A stretch of 8,144 nt of DNA from JAZNUH01 sp045592225. GTDB lineage: Bacteria; Bacillota; Clostridia; UMGS1883; UMGS1540. The position numbers were made by a program, and so were the translations under genes. Below the pieces are notes generated by a model. It worked only from the letters and a program-made list of their open reading frames with translations, was not told the DNA's origin and searched no databases. How positions within the stretch are numbered: the stretch's first letter is position 1; each line of letters starts with the position of its first letter. Below are positions 1 to 6,013 of the stretch, piece after piece. The stretch spans positions 1 to 8,144 of the forward strand of contig JAZNUH010000078.1 of the NCBI GenBank assembly GCA_045592225.1, read 5' to 3'.

Positions 1-890
1 GAAAAGTCCGGACAGGTTGCCACAATTCTTGTAATATCATCTGTTTCCAGAATATTTTCTGTTTTATATTTATTTATCCATTCGATAAGCTGTGTAAGCT
101 TTTCCTCGCCCTGCTCCTGCATAAAGGCGCGGGCATAGTCGATGCTCGCCATAAGAAGATATGAGGGAGAGGTGCTCTGGTAAAGATGCACCGCATCGTC
201 GATGCGTGCGGCATATTTAAGATTTGAAACATGAAGCATTGCACTGCCTGTAAGTGCGGGCAATGTTTTGTGGGCGCTTTGCACACACATATCTGCACCC
301 GACTCCATAGCCGTGGGGGGCAGAAGAGGAGAAAATGCAAAGTGGGCACCGTGTGCCTCGTCAACAAGCAGAGGTACATCAAATGAATGGCATATATCCG
401 CAATTGCTTTTACATCAGCAGTAAAGCCAAAGGCGTTGGGCGAGGTTATAAAAACACATTTTGCCGTGGGATTTTGGGCAAGTGCCTGCCCTATTTTTTC
501 GGGCGTAGGGGGCATTGCAATACCATTTTTATAGTGGGGCTGAACATACACGGGGGATGCTCCGCACAAGGTAAGAGCCGAGAAAACCGAGATATGACAG
601 GCTCTGTCAATTATCACGGTATCGCCGTCACCTGCAACAGATGAGAGCATTGCCATATTACCCGAGGTTGAGCCGCCTGTTAAAAAGAAGGTGCGCTTTG
701 CACCAAAGGCTTTTACAGCAAGAGAGAGACTTTCTGCAATTGCGCCCTCGGGTGCAGAAAGGTTATCGGTATCGGGGAGCTCGGTAACATCGAGGGGGAA
801 ACCTGTGTTGCCCTTATGACCCGGCATATGAAAGCGCAGGGTGTTTTTATCTGCATATTTTTTTACTGCATCCATAATGGGTGTGTGCAT
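1..890 (-). CDS. Orn/Lys/Arg decarboxylase family protein (PLP fold type I), partial: 3' end beyond left edge
   Basis: This gene reads leftwards from an ATG at 890-888 and leaves the window after 296 codons. Family members are usually around 480 residues, so roughly the C-terminal 40% is missing. I translated it directly from the sequence. Family marks are the N-terminal RFHMPGHKG block (residues 19-27), the TGGSTSGN cofactor-phosphate region (71-78), the DEAHG motif (177-181) whose Asp would contact the pyridine nitrogen, and SAHKTLPALTG (205-215), in which Lys208 should form the Schiff base with PLP. The family decarboxylates basic amino acids to polyamine precursors (cadaverine, putrescine or agmatine) in the cytosol. 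The substrate cannot be told from this part. The compact N-terminus without a response-regulator-like wing domain resembles the Bacillus YaaO/SpeA group rather than enterobacterial CadA/SpeC. AAAGGA at 899-904, 8 nt upstream, supports the start. The neighbour at 944 is divergent. Confidence 0.93.
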   Translation of the reverse strand, partial: MHTPIMDAVKKYADKNTLRFHMPGHKGNTGFPLDVTELPDTDNLSAPEGAIAESLSLAVKAFGAKRTFFLTGGSTSGNMAMLSSVAGDGDTVIIDRACHISVFSALTLCGASPVYVQPHYKNGIAMPPTPEKIGQALAQNPTAKCVFITSPNAFGFTADVKAIADICHSFDVPLLVDEAHGAHFAFSPLLPPTAMESGADMCVQSAHKTLPALTGSAMLHVSNLKYAARIDDAVHLYQSTSPSYLLMASIDYARAFMQEQGEEKLTQLIEWINKYKTENILETDDITRIVATCPDF

Positions 891-943
891 AATATCAGTC
901 CTTTTTTAATATACATTTACTAAAACGCAAAGGGGGTGGGGCT
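891..943. other. Short divergent intergenic region
   Basis: Only 53 bp separate the start codons of the decarboxylase (minus) and the small membrane protein (plus). It holds both SD sites: AAAGGA at 899-904 on the minus strand and AGGGGGTG at 931-938 on the plus strand. The AT-rich middle (about 905-922) includes TATATT (minus, 908-913) and TATACA (plus, 910-915), but neither has a matching -35 box at a normal distance. Promoters for one or both genes may therefore sit inside the opposite gene. I do not call one. Confidence 0.5.
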
Positions 944-1177
944 ATGAGCAGACCAAGAAGAAAAAGAAACAAGCCTGTTTCCCGGGCAAAAAAGCGGCTT
1001 GCCTTATTCGGGATAAGGCTGTGTGCAAGCGCACTTATTTTAGGCAGCATAATGCTGTGCAACCTGATAAACGATTACACAGCAGTTTTAGTCAGAAATG
1101 CGCTGGGACAAAGCACCGACCCTGCCTATGTTAAGGAGCAGGCGGTGACAGTGTTCAGGCAATTTTACGGTAATTGA
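944..1177 (+). CDS. Small single-pass membrane protein of unknown function (77 aa)
   Basis: I do not recognise this protein. The ATG at 944 has a strong SD, AGGGGGTG at 931-938, 5 nt upstream, which is the main reason to treat it as a real gene. Residues 1-18 are extremely basic (MSRPRRKRNKPVSRAKKR). Residues 19-42 form one hydrophobic helix with two Cys. Residues 43-77 are polar and end in FRQFYGN. By the positive-inside rule the N-terminus would be cytoplasmic and the short C-terminal tail extracellular. It is the only plus-strand gene in the window. Its TGA (1175-1177) directly abuts the nrdR stop, so the two converge with no gap. It could be a stand-alone small membrane protein or the remains of the N-terminal anchor of a longer envelope protein. 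No frameshifted continuation was seen, since nrdR follows at once on the other strand. Confidence 0.68.
   Translation: MSRPRRKRNKPVSRAKKRLALFGIRLCASALILGSIMLCNLINDYTAVLVRNALGQSTDPAYVKEQAVTVFRQFYGN
988..1030 (-). terminator. Candidate intragenic terminator for the minus-strand operon (weak)
   Basis: Reading the minus strand, a perfect 7-bp stem (GCCTTAT/ATAAGGC, 1001-1007 with 1013-1019) with a 5-nt loop is followed by AAGCCGC and then six T (993-988). A four-base outer pairing (1027-1030 with 997-1000) would bring the stem to 3 nt from the T run, but it needs a 7-nt bulge. It lies inside the opposite-strand ORF and about 150 nt after the nrdR stop, so it could end the long operon before the decarboxylase gene. 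The imperfect spacing keeps confidence low. Confidence 0.3.
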
Positions 1178-1636
1178 TTATTTCTTGTTGCCTAAAAGCT
1201 TGTTAAGCTCGGACATAAAGGTGTTAATGTCCTTAAACTGTCTGTAAACCGAGGCAAAACGTACATAAGCAATTTCGTCAAGGTCTTTGAGTCTGTCCAT
1301 TACAAGCTCGCCTATGCGTGTGGATGTAACCTCGCGCTCCAGTGAGTTTTGCAGAATGTTTTCAATATCGTTAACAGTGGTTTCAAGCGCACCGATTTCA
1401 ACGGGGCGCTTTTCACATGCCTTTAAAAGACCGCCGAGCAGCTTTTCACGGTCAAAGCGCTCGCGAGTTTTATCCTTTTTAATTACCATTACGGGTACTG
1501 TTTCAATTCTTTCATAGGTTGTAAAACGTTTTTCGCAGTTGATACATTCACGTCTGCGACGAATGGAAATTCCTTCATCAGAGGGACGTGAGTCTACTAC
1601 CTTACTATCGGCATGACCGCAAAAGGGACATTTCAT
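1178..1636 (-). CDS. nrdR: Transcriptional repressor NrdR (ribonucleotide reductase regulator)
   Basis: NrdR is the (d)ATP-sensing repressor of ribonucleotide reductase genes in bacteria. The 152-residue length is typical. An N-terminal zinc ribbon has its four cysteines at C3, C6, C31 and C34, with the arginine-rich stretch R26-R29 and the ERIE block (42-45) typical of the family. The ATP-cone domain follows from about residue 49 to 139, with the conserved KKDKTRERFDREKL region and the YVRFASVYRQFKDI block near its end. The ATG at 1636 has SD AGGTGA (1641-1646 on the minus strand), placed in the 19-nt gap after the RCC1-protein stop. It is thus probably the last gene of the surface-glycan operon. 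That is an odd place, since nrdR is usually next to nrd, dnaB/dnaI or cell-division genes. Its stop at 1178-1180 directly meets that of the small plus-strand ORF. Confidence 0.97.
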   Translation of the reverse strand: MKCPFCGHADSKVVDSRPSDEGISIRRRRECINCEKRFTTYERIETVPVMVIKKDKTRERFDREKLLGGLLKACEKRPVEIGALETTVNDIENILQNSLEREVTSTRIGELVMDRLKDLDEIAYVRFASVYRQFKDINTFMSELNKLLGNKK

Positions 1637-1655
1637 AAAATCACCTGTTCTTTCT

Positions 1656-3773
1656 TTATATATTCCTGAAGGTATTTAATACCATGGGAGCACCGTTTTC
1701 TGACCACATAAACGCCTTTATGCACTTGTAATCACCATAAAGCTTTACAGACATGGGTATTGTAACAGGTTCTGTTTCTTCGCCGGTGATTGTAACCTGT
1801 GTTGTATCAACATAGGTTGCAAGAGAACCGTCTGCAAGGCAGAGGGCAACAAATACGCGATATGTGCCGGGGGTTTTACAAAAAACATCAACAGTTACAT
1901 CGGCATATCTGCCGTTTATTGTACAGTCAGTTATATTTACATACTCCGAGGGGAGTAAAATAAGCTCTTCAAGGTCAAAGGGATGTTCATAGTCGGTAAC
2001 AAGAACAAGGGCGGGGCCGTTTACCATTGCCAGAGAGAAAACATTTCCCGCAACGGCTATGGAGACACCCTCTACCATCGAAACCTCTGTCTGTGAAAAA
2101 CTGTTGGAGCCGGTGGCAACAAGTGTGCCGTCAGCCTTAATTCCAAGTACATGACGCCAGCCACAGGAAAGGGCAACAACGTCATCCCATTCATCGGTGA
2201 AGTTATCCTCGCCGTGGGTATTTATGCCGGTAAACAGCATTTTACCGGTGGAGGATATACCTGCTATAAACTGATTGCCGACAGAAATCTGTCTGGCATT
2301 TTTCCAGTCAGCCGGAACAAAGTTTTTGTAGGGCTGTGATGCTGAACTGTCCCAGGAGGATATGTGCATCTCGCCCGATTTTGATACTGTGGCAGTCATA
2401 TTAAAGCCCGAGTGAATGTCGGTAATATTTCGGGTGTATGTCGAACCGTCGGACGAGTGGGTGGAAAGCACAGTTCCGTCCCAACGCAGGGCGGCAATAT
2501 GAAATTTACCAACGCTTATTTTTACAATTCCCTTCCATGCTGAAAGGTCATAATCAGGACTGGTGGAAATTACAGTGCCGGATGATGTTAGTGCGGCAAA
2601 GTGATTGCCATAGGGAAAAGCATCTATATCTACAATATCATAGTTTGCAAAGTTATCAAGAGCCGGATTATCAATGCCGGTATGGGTGAACATACGGTCT
2701 GCTGTGAGTACAGAAATTGAATTTATTCCGACAGCTATATCAGTTTGTCTGTGGCTTACGGGGGTAAGCGGCTTTTCGTACAGATTCCATGAGGAAACAT
2801 CGGCGCGTCCTTTGTAATTGATACCGCCGGCAACCAGCGTTCCATCGGTTTTTACAATAACTCCAAAGGGGTCGGAGTTATGGGTGCCGCGTGCATAACC
2901 CATATCAAGACACAAAACGTTGGTCTGACCTACAAAGGGGGTAAATGCAGTGTTGTGCGCGGGGGCATCTGTATAAAGTGTGCCCTCACTGTCTGCGGCA
3001 AGCATATAGCCTGTAAGGGCTGTGCCTGTGGCTATACATTTAATATTCTTCCAGCTGTCACCTGCCCATACGGTTTCACCTTCATCATTGAAGCTGTGTG
3101 CCAGCTGACCCAAAGCACGGAGAGCACCATTATTTAAAATAAGCATAGTGGAGTTTCCGCCCGCAAAAACCGCCTTTACGTTTATATATGAAGAAAGGTT
3201 TGTGTTGCCGAGGTAGTTAATGCCTGTGCCTATACAGGTTGCATCGTCTTTAAGGGCTACGAGATGAAAATCGCCCGCTGCAATTTGGGTTACGTCTGTC
3301 CAGTCGGAAACCTCCATGGAATCAGTACAGCCTGTAACTACAACACCACCATCAGCAGTTATGCCGGCAACAAATGCAACGCCGGCTGTAATGTATACAA
3401 TATTTTCCCAGTCGGATACATCAATGGTATATTCGCAGCTTTTACCTGATGGGAGAGTAACGCTTCCGCTGTCAAGTCCTGTGAATAATACACTTCCGTC
3501 CGAGGTAAGACCCACGGTGAAATATTCACCTGCAGCAATTTGAATAATATTTTCCCAGTCATAGGTGTCACACTGACCGTAATCGTATTCATCATTCGGA
3601 TGGGTTGCTGCAATTTCTGTGGAATATACCCTGCCATAGGCGGAAAGTGCCGCTGTATGAAAAAGACCCACTGCGACCTGGGGCACAGCAGAATAATCAC
3701 TGCTTGCCATAGGTTGCAGCGGGATAAAGCTCAAAATTAAAATAAGGGCCAGAATAAGCGAAAATTTTTTCAT
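1656..3773 (-). CDS. Secreted RCC1-repeat beta-propeller protein (705 aa)
   Basis: Residues 1-24 are a clear Sec signal peptide: MKKF, a long hydrophobic core (5-17), then a PMASS-type cleavage region around 22-25. The body (about 32-589) is built of repeats with the pattern W..I..I..G..H..AL..DG.V..TG, as in RCC1/ATS1-type propellers. I see units near 32-53, 73-99, 122-148, 158-184, 197-223, 241-270, 283-317, 344-366, 379-404, 413-438, 449-474, 490-516, 529-555 and 567-589. That is about fourteen, enough for two seven-bladed propellers, with a proline-containing linker near 330-343. Residues about 600-705 are a separate beta-rich module ending KAFMWSENGAPMVL, similar in style to C-terminal modules of clostridial surface proteins. 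No SLH, LPXTG or dockerin motif is visible. The function is unknown; RCC1 propellers are usually binding scaffolds. The start is 5 nt past the cpsB stop, and its SD-like AAAGG (3783-3787 on the minus strand) lies inside cpsB, suggesting translational coupling. Confidence 0.88.
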   Translation of the reverse strand: MKKFSLILALILILSFIPLQPMASSDYSAVPQVAVGLFHTAALSAYGRVYSTEIAATHPNDEYDYGQCDTYDWENIIQIAAGEYFTVGLTSDGSVLFTGLDSGSVTLPSGKSCEYTIDVSDWENIVYITAGVAFVAGITADGGVVVTGCTDSMEVSDWTDVTQIAAGDFHLVALKDDATCIGTGINYLGNTNLSSYINVKAVFAGGNSTMLILNNGALRALGQLAHSFNDEGETVWAGDSWKNIKCIATGTALTGYMLAADSEGTLYTDAPAHNTAFTPFVGQTNVLCLDMGYARGTHNSDPFGVIVKTDGTLVAGGINYKGRADVSSWNLYEKPLTPVSHRQTDIAVGINSISVLTADRMFTHTGIDNPALDNFANYDIVDIDAFPYGNHFAALTSSGTVISTSPDYDLSAWKGIVKISVGKFHIAALRWDGTVLSTHSSDGSTYTRNITDIHSGFNMTATVSKSGEMHISSWDSSASQPYKNFVPADWKNARQISVGNQFIAGISSTGKMLFTGINTHGEDNFTDEWDDVVALSCGWRHVLGIKADGTLVATGSNSFSQTEVSMVEGVSIAVAGNVFSLAMVNGPALVLVTDYEHPFDLEELILLPSEYVNITDCTINGRYADVTVDVFCKTPGTYRVFVALCLADGSLATYVDTTQVTITGEETEPVTIPMSVKLYGDYKCIKAFMWSENGAPMVLNTFRNI

Positions 3774-3778
3774 AGGGT

Positions 3779-4510
3779 TCAGCCTTTCAGGGAAAAGGTG
3801 GATTCAACTATTTTCATGGGGTTTGACAGGAGCATTTGTTCTGCACCGGTAACCCCTGCGTATTTTTGCAAAATTCGTTTTGCGCTTGACAATACCGGAG
3901 GACGTTGCGTGTCGGAGTGGCAGTCGGTTGCAACTGCAAACACCATATTGCCCTTAATCATTTTACGCATAAAAAATCGTTGCGCCAAAGAAACATGGGG
4001 GAGTATAAGCGAGGTTGCATTAATCTGTATAAGTGCACCTTTGTCTATAAGTTTTTTTATAAAGCCTGTGCCGTGGCGGTATGAAATGCTTCTTTCGGCG
4101 TGGGCAATAACGGGCGTGTAGCCCATAGCTGTAATATCGTTAATTATATTGATAATACTGTCCTTTGTATATACCTCGGAAAGCTCAAGCAGAACATAGC
4201 GTGAACCGCAAAGGGTGGGTATTTTATTTTCTGCAAGAAGGTTAAAGCATACCTTGTCGGCAGACATTTCACAGCCCGGATGAACTGTAATATCAATGCC
4301 CTGCTCTTGCGCCATAAGGTTTAAGGTATTTACTCTGTCATAAATATCCCGGGCAGAGGGTTCATATATGCCTGGGATGAAATGCGGGGTGGCAATAATA
4401 TGCTTTATACCGTCATCACAGGCTTTTGAGAGCATAGCCAGTGACTGCTCGCGGGATTGTGCACCGTCATCGGTTTCCCACAGTATATGAGAGTGTATAT
4501 CACAAAACAC
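3779..4510 (-). CDS. cpsB: CpsB/YwqE-type tyrosine-protein phosphatase (PHP family)
   Basis: This is a manganese-dependent PHP-fold phosphatase that removes phosphate from the tyrosine cluster of the CpsD autokinase. At 243 residues it has the usual length. Metal and catalytic residues expected for the family are present: H6 and H8 in DIHSHILW, D14-D15, H43 in TPHF, E81 in HPGCEM, E109 in LLEL, H137 in AHAER, and D196/H198 in TDCHSD. R140 follows the metal-binding His as usual. The start is GTG at 4510, supported by AAAGAGGAG at 4519-4527, 8 nt upstream. It lies 21 nt after the cpsD stop and overlaps the SD of the RCC1 gene at its own 3' end. The gene order C-D-B differs from the streptococcal A-B-C-D order. 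Confidence 0.94.
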   Translation of the reverse strand: MFCDIHSHILWETDDGAQSREQSLAMLSKACDDGIKHIIATPHFIPGIYEPSARDIYDRVNTLNLMAQEQGIDITVHPGCEMSADKVCFNLLAENKIPTLCGSRYVLLELSEVYTKDSIINIINDITAMGYTPVIAHAERSISYRHGTGFIKKLIDKGALIQINATSLILPHVSLAQRFFMRKMIKGNMVFAVATDCHSDTQRPPVLSSAKRILQKYAGVTGAEQMLLSNPMKIVESTFSLKG

Positions 4511-4518
4511 GGTGAATG

Positions 4519-4527
4519 CTCCTCTTT
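4519..4527 (-). promoter_or_regulatory. Ribosome binding site deciding the cpsB GTG start
   Basis: AAAGAGGAG on the minus strand lies in the 21-nt cpsD-cpsB gap. Its 8-nt distance to the GTG at 4510 fixes that non-ATG codon as the start, and the metal-binding HSH motif begins only five codons later. Confidence 0.75.
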
Positions 4528-4531
4528 ATTA

Positions 4532-5248
4532 TCAATAGTCGTAATAATAGTATCTGTACTTATAGCTGCTTGACTGACGGGTTACATTGTTAAGCACGGT
4601 ACCCAAAAGCTTGGTACCCGATCTGCGGAGTGTTTCCAAAGATACCTTTACGTCATCAAGCTCCGCATTGCCTGCTGAAACCACCAGAATGGAAGCATCT
4701 GCCTCTTTGGTGAGTATTGCTGCATCTGCCAGCAGGTTAACGGGGGGTGTGTCCATAATAATCATATCATAGGATTTGCGGAGAGTTGCCACAAGCTCGG
4801 AAAGTGCAGGGGATGCCAGCAATTCCGCAGGGTTGGGGGGACGGTATCCGCTTGTAAGTATATGCAGATTTTCTGTATCGGTAGTCTGTATCGCTTCTTC
4901 ACAGGTGGCTTTGCCAACTATTATTTCGCTTACACCGACAGTATTGTCAAGGGAGTAGAACTTGTGCTGAACGGGTCGGCGAAGGTCAAGGTCAAGAACA
5001 AGGGTTTTTGTACCTGCATAAGCAAAGGCACGGGCAAGGTTTGCAACAGTTGTTGACTTGCCTTCACCCTGAAGTGAACTGGTGATAAGCAAAACCTGTA
5101 TTTTATCTATACTGCTTGAAAACTCAATGTTTGTACGCAGTACGCGGTAAGCCTCCATTATAGGGCTGCTGGGTGCAGAGCTGTCCTGAACGGACAAAGA
5201 CAGGCTTTGTGAGTCGGAAGTATTGTCGTTGATTTTCTTGTCGCTCAT
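4532..5248 (-). CDS. cpsD: CpsD/CapB-type bacterial tyrosine autokinase (BY-kinase)
   Basis: This is the cytoplasmic ATP-binding half of a two-part Gram-positive BY-kinase. It phosphorylates its own C-terminal tyrosines, and the phosphorylation cycle tunes surface polysaccharide assembly. Domains in order (238 aa): a Ser-rich, probably disordered N-terminus (1-28); the EAYRVLRTN segment (32-40) used for ring-like oligomerisation; Walker A QGEGKSTT (60-67) with K64; Walker A' VLDLDLRRP (84-92) with D86 and D88; Walker B DMIIMDTPP (161-169) with D166; and a tail with seven tyrosines (Y229, 231, 233-236, 238). The residue before GEGKS is Gln where Pro is common. The start at 5248 has an excellent SD, TAAGGAGGAG, that overlaps the cpsC stop. 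It needs CpsC for activation and CpsB for reversal, both adjacent. Confidence 0.96.
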   Translation of the reverse strand: MSDKKINDNTSDSQSLSLSVQDSSAPSSPIMEAYRVLRTNIEFSSSIDKIQVLLITSSLQGEGKSTTVANLARAFAYAGTKTLVLDLDLRRPVQHKFYSLDNTVGVSEIIVGKATCEEAIQTTDTENLHILTSGYRPPNPAELLASPALSELVATLRKSYDMIIMDTPPVNLLADAAILTKEADASILVVSAGNAELDDVKVSLETLRRSGTKLLGTVLNNVTRQSSSYKYRYYYYDY

Positions 5249-5263
5249 AACTAAAGCTCCTCC

Positions 5264-5983
5264 TTACTTGTTTCGTTTTCTCTGGGTGTGCAGCTGCTTT
5301 TCAAGAGAGTTAAACTCGGGAATAGAAACTAAAACTGCCACATCAAAATTGTCTGTAATATCGTCTGCAGTGTGAATTACCCTGTTAAACACGGCAAGCA
5401 GCAGAATAAGACCTATTCCGACAATCACACCGAGGATAATGGCAATACACAGGAATATAATTATGTGGTCATCCACAGGTGCCATGGGTACATTGGCGTA
5501 GTCAATTATCTCCATATCCTGAACACGTATTTTTTCAAGGGCAACCTTTACCAGCACATCCGATACGTTATTTGCAATTTCTGCCGCATTCAGCGGGTTT
5601 TTGTCTATAACAGAAAGCTCGAGTATACGCGAGCCTGTAACCAGTGAAACATTTATGTTTTTGGGGAACACTTCAATATCGGGAATATTGGCGCGAACCT
5701 CGTTTAAAACCGCATTGCTGGTTGCAATTATCTGGCAGTCCTTTGCCAGCTTTTCAGCAGTGAGTACATCATTGTAGTTTACAGCTCCTTCAGCAGCTTC
5801 GGATGAACTTTCGCTGTATACAAAAATAGTCGAAAACGCCTCAAATTGGTCGTCCTTGATGTAAACAAAGTAGGTGCCGGTAAGGAATGCAAATAAAACG
5901 GCAAACACAACACATATATACCATTTTTCCTTTATCAGCTGTAAAATTTTAAATAAATCAAAGGATTCGGATTTTTTACCCAT
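5264..5983 (-). CDS. cpsC: CpsC/Wzz-type chain-length determinant and kinase co-activator
   Basis: This is a polysaccharide co-polymerase of the Gram-positive type: two membrane helices flanking an extracellular domain, with the cytoplasmic C-tail activating the CpsD kinase. In 239 residues I see a cytoplasmic N-terminus (1-20), TM1 (about 21-42), an extracellular Wzz domain (43-172) with the family's short pre-TM2 proline region (VPMAPV, 165-170), TM2 (about 173-199), and a tail (200-239) with HTADDITDNFDVAVLVSIPEF-like character, as in the Wzz C-terminal block. There is no fused kinase domain, which fits the separate cpsD just downstream (15-nt gap). The likely SD AAAGGA (5997-6002) is 13 nt before the ATG, longer than usual, so translation may be less efficient. 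I saw no better alternative start. Confidence 0.93.
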   Translation of the reverse strand: MGKKSESFDLFKILQLIKEKWYICVVFAVLFAFLTGTYFVYIKDDQFEAFSTIFVYSESSSEAAEGAVNYNDVLTAEKLAKDCQIIATSNAVLNEVRANIPDIEVFPKNINVSLVTGSRILELSVIDKNPLNAAEIANNVSDVLVKVALEKIRVQDMEIIDYANVPMAPVDDHIIIFLCIAIILGVIVGIGLILLLAVFNRVIHTADDITDNFDVAVLVSIPEFNSLEKQLHTQRKRNK

Positions 5984-6013
5984 GACAATAGTTCAGTCCT
6001 TTCAAAATGTGTA

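Noticed and set aside
74..403. Open frame of 109 codons on the minus strand at the left edge
   Set aside because: It is a shadow frame inside the decarboxylase gene, whose own minus-strand frame has clear PLP-enzyme motifs across the same bases.
1157..1193. Inverted repeat AGGCAA/TTGCCT spanning the convergent stop codons of the small ORF and nrdR
   Set aside because: The stem is only 6 bp with a 25-nt loop and no T run follows on either strand, so it does not qualify as a bidirectional terminator.
1197..1209. Small hairpin AGCTT/AAGCT near the 3' end of nrdR
   Set aside because: It has 5 bp with a 3-nt loop and only a short T stretch on the minus strand. It lies inside the nrdR coding region and is common by chance.
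3400..3570. Near-repeated DNA around the sequence ATTTTCCCAGTC (two copies)
   Set aside because: It encodes the recurring W-E-N-I start of RCC1 repeat units, so it is a protein-level repeat and not a mobile element or CRISPR repeat.
3359..3700. Minus-strand open frame of 113 codons within the RCC1 gene
   Set aside because: It overlaps the signal-peptide-proximal repeats of the real gene in another frame, has no SD and shows no recognisable motif. Similar plus-strand frames at 2151-3740 are rejected for the same reason.
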